64,000 nt of DNA, from NCBI GenBank assembly GCA_014706295.1, contig JACSVZ010000002.1, positions 53,292,432 to 53,356,431 of the forward strand, in the 5' to 3' direction. The translations under genes were made by a program, and so were the position numbers. Below, one piece after another: positions 1 through 12,484 of the stretch; the first letter of the stretch is position 1, and every line of letters starts with the position of its first letter. The notes below the pieces were generated by a model. That model was given only the letters and a program-made list of their open reading frames with translations, was not told where the DNA came from and did not search any database. This stretch comes from Lycocorax pyrrhopterus obiensis. Its lineage: Eukaryota > Chordata > Aves > Passeriformes > Paradisaeidae.

Positions 1-3000
1 TTGTTTGCTTCTCCCAAACCAAGAGCTTATTTTGTCCTAGGCCTGTCTCCTGTTTTGTTCTGTTTCTCCTCACTACCTCACTTTATTACTCCAAGTTTCA
101 TCACTCTTAATCATTACTGCACCTGTACCCACAGGCTTTGCTGAGAGGTAAGAGGACGTCGTTTTTCATTTCTCTCTATAGTCACAAAGCCGCGTCCTTA
201 TTTCATTTCTCTCTATATTGAGCTGACTTGCATACCTGGTCCATATGAGACGTGATCACTCTGCACTGGATATGCCAAATGACAGCAAGAAACCCAGAAG
301 CTTCTCTTAGGCACCCATTACTTCCTGTCACTGCTTAAAAAGCCCAACGTTCCTAATATTTCCATCTCAGGGACTCTCAACTGTTTTACAGAAAAGCAGC
401 TGTGAGGGTTGTTCTAGTTACACTAAAGCTTGAAATTGAAGCTGTGAAGGTATACATAAGGCATACACATTTTAAAACTGTTGTAGCACTGAAAAATGGT
501 ACAGTGCAAATTAAGTTATCAATTACCATATGTCACATTCTGCCCCCTTAAGTCACAGTGAGTAAGCCAAACCCCCAAATTAGGGCCTTTCATATACTCT
601 GACTGTTTTGCCAGAACAAATCAGAAGCGAGGCCCCTGAAGATATGAGACAATACCAGTTTCCATGAGATCGAACATGTCGCATCCTGGATTCACATGAT
701 TAAATTCCTCATCTCCCCCTGTATTTGAAATAACTTTCTCTCTTCTTTTTTACTAAAAAGTATATAAAATCTCCAAGATTTTTTTCTTGAATTCAGCTGA
801 TGGAAATTAAGTGCCTGCATCTGTGGGTAGGCATGAAACTTAGTGTCCTGCTTTCTGTCTTCAGCTTGAGCTTCAGAAATAAAAAAATCTGACTACCTAC
901 CCAGGTAGGTAGTTTGCTGCTCCACCACCCACTAAAACAGATAGGAACTGTTTCTTTCATGTCATTAAGGCCTGACTCAGCTCCTGTTGGACCAAACTTC
1001 AGGCACACAGGTTTGGAAACCACAGGAGGTCTGTAAAGGTTACTGAAATTGTCACTGGAAGAGTCAGGAGAAAAGCTGGACAGCCTGGTCTTCCAGTTCC
1101 TTGTCTCACTGTTACAGAGCAATAGCTTGGTGGGCACAAGTGAGCAAAACCTCCCATTTGCATTGTTCTGCTCTTTGCTTTTAAGTTAGTTAGTTATTTT
1201 GTAAGCAAATTCTCTTTCCTAGGCTAAGAGTGGGGATCCCATAAAAGAGGTAAGACAGCATCTATGTGAACTGACTGTAAAAAATGTTCCCCAAACTGCA
1301 GAGATCCTTGCATAGGTGCTGAGGAGAGTTCCTGTGCCATTGCACAGTATGGTACACTGGTAAGGTGTGTAAGTGCTACACACAGTGGTGACCCTAAGCA
1401 CTGCTGGGGCAGCCCTGTCCCTTGGCCACATCGCAGTCCTAACGCCTCTGCTTGCCACCTTCAAATGCAGGTGTGGAAGCCAGTGACTTCTGTAAACTGA
1501 TGGGCTGAGAGCTGCTCACAAACACCCTTCCCAGCACAGTAAATGCCACATTCAGGACTGGAAGCTTTAACAGGAACTGTTGCAACGTGCTGCAGTGGTT
1601 GTTTAATGCTGCCTGGTGAGCCCCACACTGCGGTCCATGAGCGCCTTCGCCTCAAGAGTGGGGTGTTTTCCCAGCAGGAAATGTTCCTTCTTGATTCACT
1701 TGCAGGCGGCACTATTTCAATACTAGAAAAGCTGAGATCATGCTATCAATTACATTTTCAAAGCCACTTTATGTTATTTGAGAGAAGGGCTAAGCGCATA
1801 ATGTGAAACCACAAAAGTGCTTTTTTGGCATTCTTTAACTTAGGAAGAAATGGGTATGCTAATTTAAGATTGTTGTAACTGTTCTCAGACTGAATTTTAT
1901 CGCAGGGAAAAGTTATTATTGCTATGTGCCTTTTGAAAAAGGAGGGGGAAAAAAAGACTTTAAAGACTTTATTAGGAAGCTAAGATGACCTTCACCAGAA
2001 GTAATAGCCACAGTATCACCATCGTTCTACTAATGGCACACACAGAAGGAAGGTGCCCAGGGATAAAAAAATAGAAATAGGAAATATGGACAATTCAGTC
2101 AGTCCTTTGCTCTGCTGTTGACTTACTTGGCCTCAGGCAAGCCCAGGGAATTTAGTGAAGAATTTTCTCTGACTCAGTTGTCTTGTGGTGAGGCTCTTAA
2201 ACATCTTCTCTGCAAGCTCAGTTGGTCTCTCTGTAGAACTGAGATATCGAATACTCACAGAAAATAATTCATTAATCTTTGCAAAACATTTTCTAATACT
2301 TTGGCAAGACTACTTGATGATTATTGCACACAGTTAGTGATATATATGGGTGTAGAGATATCATTATGTCTATATATAGAAAGGCATTCTTCTCCCTGTG
2401 AAGTATTTCCAGATAAATTATTGATGTGATTTTTAATGGCACGTATGCTTTTATTAATAAAAAAGAAAACACTTAAACATACTCTTACCTATAGGGGCTG
2501 TGTAAAAGACCCCTCTATCATCTCTCAGTGGATCACTTCCATAACCACTTTAAACTGGCTTAATGCTGACTGCCACCACCAAAAAAAGGTAGTTTCATCC
2601 TCTCCCCTACCTTTTTTTTGGCATGCATTCTTGTGCTGGCAATGATTTCTGCAACATACGTTGAGATGTCTCTTTAATTTTTCCCCTCCCCTGGATATTT
2701 TTCCTCCAGATCTGTTCCCCTGCATGGTTCTGTGACTGCATGGCAGCAGGAATGCTTGAAAGGTAAGGCTCTACATCAACCCTAAGCCAACCTTTATCTC
2801 AGATGATGGCTTCAGGACTAGGAAAGTGATTGTGAACCAGAGCACAGAGGATCTGGAGTCGCTGGAATAACACACCAACCATTTCCCAACCCTCCTCTGC
2901 TTACCAGCTTCTGAGCAGCACCAGGTCTGCCTGTCAGCTCAGCAGCAGCCCAGTCCACATTTCTCTGTGGTGCGTGGGAGCTTTCAGCATTACTATGTGA

Positions 3001-5811
3001 AATCCATCTCTGAGTACAAATACCACATGGAGGAACAGCAACATGAGCCTAGTGTAAAAACTGTCTGTGCTGAGAGCCCAAATACACACACACACAAGCC
3101 TTAACAATACAGATTTTAAAAGTAAAATAAGAAAGGGCTCATCTGCCAGAGAAATGAGGCACAGTTACGCCAGCAGCACGTGTTTTATTTATAGTAACAG
3201 GTAATATCTCTGAGGACTGCCAAATACTCAGCAAAATGCAACTGAATGCAGTGCAACTATTAATAATAAATTTTAACTCTTAGTTGGTCACTTCACTCAG
3301 ATTCCTTTGCTTCCCCTGTCAAAGCAGCAGAGCAAAGCATGCTGACAGCTTCCATAAATAGCACAGATTTAAATTATTCAACAGAAGGCAAACGGGATGC
3401 ACATTTATACAGAATGTGAGCATCTCCCTTGCTAGCACTTAGAGCCCAAGATAGCTGAAGCATTTCCTTGTAGGCATCAGTCAGCTCCAACATAAAATAG
3501 CAACACAAGAGCACAGAATCAAAGGGAGTAGTTTTGTCTGTGGTTTTACACAAGGGACCAAAACTTTCCTGACTCTTAAAGCTGACTTTGGCAGCCACTA
3601 AACTTCTTGTTTATACAGTGCAAATAACTGTATCTACCACTTGGAGAGCACTCTGCACATTGAAAGGTGTTTAGAAGCAAGAAACCGGGCTTTCCAAGGG
3701 GCTCTGGGTACTTAGATACACTGCTGAGATGTCACTGACATTGACAGAGCCACACCTAGAGTGACAACTAACCCTGTAGGTGTGTAATGGTACATTATAG
3801 TTACATTATATAGGTACATTATAATACATATAGGTACATTATAGATAGCCATATGCTATTTATAATGGCTATCTGTAAGTGAGGAAGTCTGGAGATAGAG
3901 GTTGGACAGCAAAGTGTGGGGATTCCCAGGCCAACCCCAGAAGGCCAAAAAGAAGCAGGGTAAAATGCCCCAGCACGTGTAGGCTGCTTCCAGCACTAAG
4001 GTGGTGTATTCAGCAATGGCTCAGACGCCTTCATGTATCCCCACTGCTCAGGTGTTTGCACCGCTGCCCAAAGGCCCACAGCCCCAAGCCACAAGGTATC
4101 TGATGCATGTCCAGGGCCCACCACGAGCAACAAAATAGCATCAGTCTTCCAATTTCATGTGCCAGGCTCAAACCAGAGGGTGTGCCCTCCATGCACCAAT
4201 CCCCTTGTGCTGCCACGGAAGTGTGCAGGTACCACCACCGCTTGCTCCTGCTCAGTGGCTTAGGATGTTCGCCTGGAAGGCTCCAGGTATCAGTGCAGTG
4301 TCTTGAGCTTTGGGAGATACAGGTCAGGCACTCTAGACAGTGGAAAGTTTTGAACTGAGGTCTCCTATGCAGGAGGAAGCAGTAGCTAACAACCTGTTGG
4401 CTACAAGGGGAAGGTGCAATGCTGATTCCTCCTCTGGCCAGCTACTGGAGTGAAGCTGGCTCAGAGAGCAGACTCCTCACTTATGCTCAAGCAGAACTGG
4501 TTGTTTACAGCAAAGAAGAGAAAACAGATGCTACAATCCTAATTTGTACAAGGACCAAAATTTCCTCTGTTGTACACAGTGAAGAAGAACTGTCTCCACA
4601 TAAAAAATCAGATCCAAGAATAAAAAAAAGACCCTTATAAATAAGTGAGCCTAATGTGCAACAATCCAGCATGGCCCTTGAATATATACAAATATCAGTG
4701 TATAATGTAAGGATCTTGTGAAGTGTGACTTTGCTTGTGCTTAACATTACGCAAATGTTTCTTGGGTTTGGGGATTAATTTTTCTTCTTGCAAACAAATA
4801 ACACCATGACAATTAATAGAGACCAAAAAGAAATATAGGCTACATTTGTTCATTTCAACAAAACAATCCTAGTATCTGAAACAGAATGCCTGAATATTCA
4901 AGAAAAATGAGTTGAGCAGAATATGCAATCACATTGGGAAAATCTATTACTTATTCAGTAGCAAATGCATTAAGGATATCATCACAAGCAGTAGCACTGC
5001 CAAGTACTATTAGGAAGCTGTGCATTGAGCCAGGCAGCTCCTCATAATTTATTAAATGAATGCCTCTTTCTTCATTCCAGCAAAGACTGGCTTCCAAGAT
5101 TGTGATGCTAAGAATGATTGGATAAATTGTTTTCTTCAGAACAGTTTTCCAAAGAGCGATGCTTTCTATTTGCTTCACGCACTGTGGAAAACAGTGCCTG
5201 ATGCTGATGGGAGTCTCTGTGGGCCTGGCAGCCCCTCAACAGCATGGCCCCAAGCTCCAGCAAGGAGCTGGGAGCATTTGTCCTCTGTAGAGCGCTGCAG
5301 GAAAAGCCAGCTGGTGGTCCCCTCACCTGCTCTGCTGGAGAGCTGAAGGCTGGGAACTCCCAGGGAGCAACACATGGAAGCCTAGATTGTTCAGGAGCAT
5401 GGCACAGCCCTAGGTCCCCACATCAAGTCTAGAAAATATAACAATGTCTTTCCTAATCTCATTACTCACTTTTTTCTGATTTTTTTCAGGCTATTTGTAG
5501 CACATGCCATCCAGAAACCCCACACAGCACTGGCACAGGAGTCACTACAGCTGCTCTAACGTGTACTATATGAGGCTTCTCCTCAGCTGGAGTCATCCTT
5601 AGGCAGCTGCAACCCACCAAATTTACATTTCCTTTAGCATCAGGGAGCTTGTGCAAAAAGGTACCTAAGGATTGGATAACAGGGCTGTCCAAAGACGACT
5701 TTGTATTATTTCCAGTAAGCACATACATTTTTACAATTTCTGTTATTCAGCTGTACAGGAAAATGACCCTGGTGAGAGAAGAAAAATGTTCCACAGGGGT
5801 AGGAGCAAAAC
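1..5811. other. Intergenic, no gene seen
   Basis: I see no exon with convincing splice sites or a recognisable protein on either strand. Open frames here are short (114 codons or fewer) and look like chance. The only structure is an AT-rich tandem stretch around 3783-3850 and a 10-bp-arm hairpin beside it. By synteny this side should lead towards HECW1, but no HECW1 coding exon is recognisable. Confidence 0.6.
3783..3874. repeat. Short AT-rich tandem repeat plus hairpin
   Basis: Four degenerate copies of a unit built on GGTACATTATA or GTTACATTATA run from about 3789 to 3844. They are followed directly by perfect 10-bp inverted arms, AGATAGCCAT at 3843-3852 and ATGGCTATCT at 3865-3874, around a 12-nt loop. 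This is probably simple-repeat slippage and I infer no function. Confidence 0.6.
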
Positions 5812-5814
5812 CTC

Positions 5815-6235
5815 AAAACCACAGAATGATTTGGGTTGGAAGGGACCTTTAAAGATCATCTAGTCCAACCCTCCTGCCATGGCCAGGATTCCACCCACTA
5901 GACCAGATTGCTCAAATTCCCATCCAACCTGTCATTGCACACTTCCAGGAATGGGGCATTCACAGTGTATCTGAGCAACCTGTTCCAGTGTCTCACTACC
6001 CTCACTGTGAAATGTTTCTCCCTTATGTCCAGTCTAAATCTACCCTCATTCAGTTTAAAACCATTGCTTCTTGTCCTGTCCCTACAGGCTTCAGTAAAAA
6101 GTCTCTTGCCGTCTTTCTTGTGAACATCATTTATATATGGAAAGGCCCCAAGAAAGTGTCCCCAGATCCTTTTCTTCTCCAAACTGAACAACCCCAAGTG
6201 CAAAGCCCTTTATCAGCAGCTCCCCTGTCTCTCCC
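5815..6235 (-). mobile_element. CR1 LINE, 3' fragment
   Basis: The plus strand starts with the reverse complement of the CR1 3' end (CACAGAATGATTTGGGTTGG, then AAGATCATCTAGTCCAACC). The minus strand encodes the C-terminal tail of CR1 ORF2 in one frame from about 6203 to 5898. That tail contains the family blocks DRTRSNGFKL, EGRFRLDIR and VVRHWNRL and ends in LSNLV. The copy is 5'-truncated, as is usual for CR1. The 174-codon plus-strand frame across it is antisense noise. Confidence 0.92.
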
Positions 6236-7380
6236 AGCTGAGTACAGACAGGTTTGGGTTGACTTCTCTGCGATTCTAGGGCAGGTCTTTAAAAAAATGC
6301 AAGACCAAAACAAAAATCAGGAACACCTGGAAAAATCTGCATGTCCAGAAGCAGGTAACATGTCAATGCAGACCTTTTTAGGAGTGCCACACTTAATAAT
6401 GCCCTGCTGCCTATGCCCTTTTACAACACTCTTTTCAGGCAACAGCAAATACTTCATTGTCTCAGGAATTATCTGCACTTTTATTGTAAATAATGCTATT
6501 ATAGGAAATTAGCTGTCCTGGGAACCCATTTCTGTTTAGCCTCCACACAAGTAAACACATAATCCTCAAAAATTTAATATCTATACATATAGTTAATTAA
6601 TTTGGGGTGTCCTGAATTTGAAGCCTTATGATAAAAACACCTTTGGAAAAAACCTAAACCCTGTGGGTTTGCCTTGTAGACTGCCATACCAAATTTTCGA
6701 GCAGCTGTAGGAATTGAAATCTGGAATGTCACCATTTTGGCTTAACCTGGCCTCCCTTCTGTCCTCCCTGGAGCATTTGTGATAAGCAGCTCACCTCTGT
6801 GATAAATCCTAATGCTTGGCAGTTCTATCCACAAACAAAAGGCTGTCCTCTTGATGGTTACCCACAGCTTCCCGAGCCCAGAATGGGATTTCCCTCTGTT
6901 GTGGTAGCACACACTGCCATCGATACGCTCACCTTCCTTGGAAGTTACCACAAATGCATCCAGCTGCTTCAGCAACAAGTCAACCACTTGCGGGGGGTTA
7001 AGCTGCAAGGAAGAAGAGGTCCCCATTTATTTCCATGCAGATCTTCTGCTATAACCTAAATGAACACTAACCAATGCTTCTACTCGCTGAGTCAGTGAAC
7101 GTGCAGCTGCCTGCGTGACTGCCTTGAAGATGAAGTTGCTTCTCACCCCCCCAGGCTCTGTCTCAGACCTAACTTGAGGATGTTACCAAGACCACAAGGA
7201 ACAAGCCTGCACCAGTACTTGTGAATGCTGAAAGCCTGGCTGCAGAGAGATTTCTCAGTTTTCTGACAGTGTTTGTGTGAAAGCCTTGCTTTCTCACGGA
7301 CGCTGTAGGAAAACAGTTGGGAGATTTTGTAAACTATGGTATTGTTATGATACCAAGGAGAAAATATCTGAAGTAAGTGT
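6236..7380. other. Intergenic, no gene seen
   Basis: I see no recognisable coding sequence or repeat. It ends at the LTR-like segment that begins at 7381. Confidence 0.5.
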
Positions 7381-7640
7381 TGTTAGGTTCAGCCAATCCC
7401 TCTGGGGGGTGGTTGGTCAGTGAACCAACAACCTTATGTCAGTCCAGTGTGCTAAGGTATATCGGCGAATTTGTAAATTGATAAAGTGTCGGTTTCTTCT
7501 TGTACTAAATGGTCCATGTTGCTTTATTCCTCGATCACTGCTCGCTAGCGACAAGTACTTTGTACTTTCCCAGGATAAATGTGAAACAGCAGTATAGAAG
7601 ACCTTGAAAAAATCCCATAATTAACAGACGTGCATATATC
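7381..7640 (-). mobile_element. Possible solo LTR fragment (endogenous retrovirus)
   Basis: Read on the minus strand, the segment has an AATAAA signal (plus-strand 7523-7528). About 140 bases later it ends in CCTAACA, so the plus strand starts TGTTAGG at 7381. This matches the polyadenylation signal and the terminal CA of an LTR. Base composition differs from the flanks, with clustered CpGs (TCGATCACTGCTCGCTAGCGA). The upstream edge near 7640 is a guess. I see no primer-binding site or gag/pol frame next to it, so it would be a solo LTR or a remnant. Confidence 0.35.
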
Positions 7641-7841
7641 ATTCCGGATTTCGTTTCAGAAAAATTTTTGTATTCCCCTCATACAACACAGCACAGTAAA
7701 CTGTTAAACTAGACATTCAAAGGACCATATTTTTCAACAAGTCTTTGAAAATCTGAAGAACTGACAAAAAATGTTCCAAGAGGAAAATGTCTTTTGTCAC
7801 TGACATACTCAATGACTTGCTGACATGATGACTGGCTAACA

Positions 7842-7950
7842 CGAACCCTGATGCTAACCTGAACCCTAACCCAAACCCTAACAAACCTAAACCCTAACCC
7901 TAACCCTAATCCAACCTGTTACTCTAACCCTAACCCTAACCCTAACCTTG
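7842..7950. repeat. Interstitial telomeric repeat (CCCTAA)n, degenerate
   Basis: The vertebrate telomere repeat is seen directly. Two clean runs of CCCTAA units (about 7890-7909 and 7922-7947) are separated by a short diverged spacer and preceded by variant units (CCCTGATGCTAA, CCCTAACAAA). All units have the same orientation, C-rich strand on plus. Total length is about 110 bp. This is an internal site, not a chromosome end, because unique sequence continues on both sides. Confidence 0.93.
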
Positions 7951-10900
7951 TCTTTTTCTTTTTTGTCCCTTAGCTTCTCCTCCCCAAAATCTTCATCCAT
8001 CTTCCAAAGAAGACCAATTTTTCATGCAAACTGCACAACTAATTTGCTCAGTTGTTTTGATTTGACATTTCTGAGTTGTCATGATGCGAGTACCTGTGGG
8101 AAAAAGTTCACTGAATCCAGATAAGGGATAAGAGATTTACCCTGTCGTATTGAAAGAGGGCTGTCTGGGAGCTACATTTTGTTTTTCCTTTTTTCCACTT
8201 TTTAAAAAATAGAATGAAACCTCTGTAGAGACCTAAGACTTGAAAACATTATTGAAACACTGGGGGGAGCAGAGATGGATGTTCTATAATCCTCACACAT
8301 CATATATCTTCAATGAGCAGGATAAGAGTGAGAGGAAGCAGAGGAAAATTATTTCTTTTGGATTATTTCCTCTAGGAAAATAAAGTTTAGTTTAAATGAA
8401 TATGTTTGGAAACAGCCACAAGACAGACACAGCTGAAAGACCACCCTGGATATCTGAAACAAAATGAAAACAGTCTGCTTTCCTTTCTCATTCAGGGTGA
8501 GAATAGTTGTAAAGTGAATGTTACTATCTTTGTCCTGAGTAACTGGTTTCTAGGAGAAGTGAAATTCACCTTGGCTGTGGGGATCTGTTTCTCTTTCTTT
8601 TGTTTCCACTGTGGGACAGAGAGAGTACCTCTCAGACATTCATTTGTAGCTTCAGGTTAGAAGTACCCACTCATCCAAACATGCTTTCTTGTTTGTTTTC
8701 TAAGAGGTCACTGGAATGGACCTCTCTCAAGTCTCTCTCATGCCTGTGGGAGCAGTCAAGGAACTTCTCTTTCTCATCTGAGGTGGTCATCCCCACTGCA
8801 TCTTATTCATTCCATGGTCTGCAGAATGCAAATCTAGCGCTCAGGAGACACTGGGAGAGATGGAGACAAAAGCTGGCATCAAGCAGTACAACCTACAAAA
8901 CCACATACAATTATCAGCTTTTTCAGCCCGAAGGAGAAGTGGGCCGAGGGACTAAGGACAAGCAAAGCTGAAAACCTAGCAAGTGTCAGCGTAAGTGTCT
9001 GCCTAAGCGCCTGCAAGAAGAGAAAGCAGCCGGAAGCCGGCTGGCAGACTTCGTGCTAGACAGAGCTCTCCATCTTGGAGGCACAGCACGAGAGATCAGA
9101 AGAGGCGCAATGTGATCTGGAGCTGTGACTGCACAATTGTTGCATTTTTTTATTACAGCTGGCAACAGTTTCATCACAGGTTCAGCAACTTGCAGGGTTG
9201 GTGCGTCAGACCATGTATTCATTTCCCAAATCACCATGCTGACAAAAACTCGGTGGGAGATGTGCTGCTGGTGTGATGTGCCTCTGTGGAGAACAGCACC
9301 TCTCCCTTCTGCCGCGTTTTTCTCTCAGCGTGAGCTGCTGCTTCTTGTAAATGTCTTTCTCAAAGTGCTTCAGGTCTCCTGCAAAACTTGCCAGAGCACA
9401 GTTTGGCAACTCTGCTTGAGGTGCCTGCATCCCAGCCTCAACGACAGCAGAAGGGAACCTTCCCAGCCTCCACTGTCACACACCAGTAAGGATGTGGGAT
9501 GTGAGTCCGGCTCAGTAGGAAGTGACTTGGGTCTCTACCAATATCAGACACAGCTCCTCTGTGTTCATCCTCCTGTTTCATTCAGCATCCTTTTTTTTGG
9601 CTTACCCATTCCTCATGATTCAACACAAGTTTTCTTATTCCCAGTGCTTGCTTTCCTCACAAGTCTGGCAGCCTTTGTGACCTCCAATATATCTGGCAGC
9701 TGGCTCAATATGCACTCATACATGATTTTACTGGAGAAGTTTAGTCCAGTCTAGTTTTGAGGGGAAGGTCAGTGGTACAGTAATTAGCTGAAATGTAACA
9801 AAGTACAGTGCCTTGTGTAAATGCATTTTGCCTCTGGTTTATCTCAAGCTGGAGAGAAAAAGACCATAAGCTCAACAAAAAAGAAGCAGGGAAGGAGACT
9901 TCTGGAAGAGAGTGAATTGAGGAAATACTACAGTTTATTTGGGAATCCTGTATAATTGCCTGAAGCACTGAGAATATTTGCTTTCAAGACTTTTGTGAGT
10001 CGTATTTCTGCTGCAGTCAATTTTATCTCTGCCAATTGGTCAGAAATCACCTAAGGAATCTCATATGAGTCTCACGTTTCCACTTCATTCTCTGCTTAAA
10101 GAAGTGCTCAGAACCCGTGCTGGCATAGACAATACGATGTTTGCATTTATATACCTGGGGCAGGGGGGTGGGGGGTGCAGCTTAACTTCTCTTTGTGCCA
10201 CCTGTCCTATTCCTCAACAACTCACGCAATCACAAAATAAACCATATTTCACCTGCCTTTTAACTGTCTCTGGCAACACTGTTTTATTCATTATCAAACT
10301 GTATTACTGGCATATCTCAGGTCATAGGATAATTTCTCCATAAACTAACTTCACCATCTTCCCAAGAGGATCTGGACTACACAGAAACAGTCTGCTGGGT
10401 GCTTAGTTGTCATAAACTGTTCAAAAAAAGCTAAGTCAGAACAAATTAAAAAAATGAAAAATACGACTGGAGAATATAAGTGAAATTTTCAAAGCAGCCT
10501 ATGCCTATGGAGATAAATTCCTTTTTATTTTAAAGTGCTTACACAGTGGTGTTTTTTTTTTTAAATTCTAAAGTATTTTGTTTCATTAAATTCTCTCAGC
10601 TTCTCCATGCCTTTTCACTTTTGGCTTCCTCCCATGGCTACAGGTTTCTCCTGGAATTCCGCCCAACATAGTGGTTTCTCTGGCTATTAAATAAATCTAG
10701 GAGCTAGACTGTGACTTGGAGCAGCCACACTCTGACACTGGATCCAAGGCTGCTTGGACACTGCTTCAATCAGACTTGCAGGGCAAAGGCTACTTCTGTA
10801 CTGCAGCGGGGAGAGGCAAAATGGATGGTCCACGTTCTGCTGCTCCAACCCAATGCTTTTGAAGGGAAGGTTATACCAACTCTACCTTATTAATACAGTC

Positions 10901-12321
10901 GTTCTTCTTCTCCAGAGGAAAAGGATAGCAAACCCAAAAAGATCCAACTAAAACCAGATAAGCAGCAAAATTTGAAGTAGGAAGGAAGAAGGTATTCCCT
11001 GGGAAATAGCATCTCCCGTTAACTACAGTCATAAACTCAAAGGTAAGGATGCAAAGAAGGCAAAGATGCATTTTTTAGGGTCAGGTTTTGTCCCATCGGA
11101 GCTGGAATAACGTGATAGAGACACCCATCACAACTTCGAGACAACCACAGCTCTCAGCTGAGGAATGATTAAATCCCAGAATTAATGCAAACATTTCCTA
11201 GGCTAAATAAAATCCTGTCAAACTTGATTTCCACAGCTGGATTATGGCTTCTTAGGTTACAGCAAGACAGCCAAGATTAGCCAAAGTCTTTCAAAGAGGA
11301 AGCCCACCTAAAATAACCTTTGCTTCATTATCAGGTCTAATTTTACTGCGTTATATCTTTGTCACAACTCTTAAGAACTCTGCTACACGTAGGACAAAAT
11401 TGTGAGCTCCTTATCTCTACCTCAGAGGAACTCCAGGAAACCAGGAAGCAGTTTCACAGCCTGTATTAAATTTTGCAGTGAGAGGCTGCTAAATTTTTGC
11501 ACGCAATAGCTCAATATTTACCCAGACCTGTATGTAGGGGCGTAACCTCGCCTTTGAACAGGAGCTCACCACTGCTACTACAGAAGATAAAGAAGTGGAA
11601 GATGAGAGCTCATTTTTCCCTGTAGTGTCAGAAGCTGGCCACCTTCCGAACAGCTGGGTGGTTTTCCTGAAAACTCACTACCAGTATTCACAACTACTGC
11701 CTCAGCTGTGTACCAGAGGGAGGGGGAGAAGGTTCAGGGTAGTAACTGAATTTACCTGTGACATTTTGTTTCATTGGAAACCCTTTATTTTTGCTAAGAA
11801 AATGTTCAAATGCTCCCCTCAACTCTTGCCAGTTTAATTACACCTTCAATAATTCAGTCAGTGGTTGCTCAGTCTTCCCAGCTGAATTATTAATTAGCAG
11901 AGTGGAAAATCCCACAACTGAGCATGTGAGGTGGAGCACTCTAGGAATGCAGCTGTGGCTGCGCACACACAACATCTGGGAGAGTGAGTCCTGGAGCAAT
12001 TCTCCATCTGAGCCTAATCTCAGATCTCCAAGCACACAGGATCTGCCTTCTTCCCTCCCTGCTTCCCTCTCTTTCTGTCTTCTTGTTTTTCTTCCTTAGT
12101 AACACTTTGCATCACCGTTCCTGAACAAAGCTTTTGTGCGTCCTTGTGGCTTCCCCAGTAAACTGAGTGGAAATACCAGGTCCCAAACACATTTCAAAGC
12201 AAGACATCAGAAGAAGGAAATATTTGTTTTCAGAAGCTAGGGAAGAACATGAGCTATCTCAGACTTTAGTGGGGGTGAAGATAAGGGTTTTGTACAATAG
12301 CTAACAATGAAAAAGATAGAT
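7951..12321. other. Intergenic; one unexplained 209-codon frame
   Basis: No recognised gene. The longest non-repeat open frame in the left half lies here (9125-9754, plus, 209 codons). It has no homology I recognise, and its start codon is not preceded by a promoter-like sequence. A CpG-richer patch at 8986-9125 precedes it. The rest is AT-rich and unremarkable. Confidence 0.5.
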
Positions 12322-12484
12322 CACAGAATAGTTGGGGTTGGAAGTGACCTCTGGAGACCATCCAGTCCAACCGCCACAGTCATTGGAAGAAAATATGGGA
12401 AGAAGGTGTCCCTGCCCATGGCAGGGGGGTTGGAACTAGATAATCTTTAAGGTCCCGTCCCACCCAAACCATTCTATGATATGA
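12322..12484. mobile_element. Two CR1 3' ends in inverted orientation
   Basis: The left half (12322-12376) is the reverse complement of a CR1 3' end (TCACAGAATAGTTGGGGTTGG, ending GTCCAACC). The right half (about 12410-12484) is a CR1 3' end in plus orientation (GGTTGGAACTAGATAATCTT, ending ACCATTCTATGAT). Their 3' ends point outwards and only about 35 bp lie between them, so together they form an imperfect inverted repeat. Confidence 0.85.

Noticed and set aside
5988..6512. 174-codon plus-strand frame
   Set aside because: It runs antisense through a CR1 fragment; the matching minus-strand frame is the real CR1 ORF2 tail.
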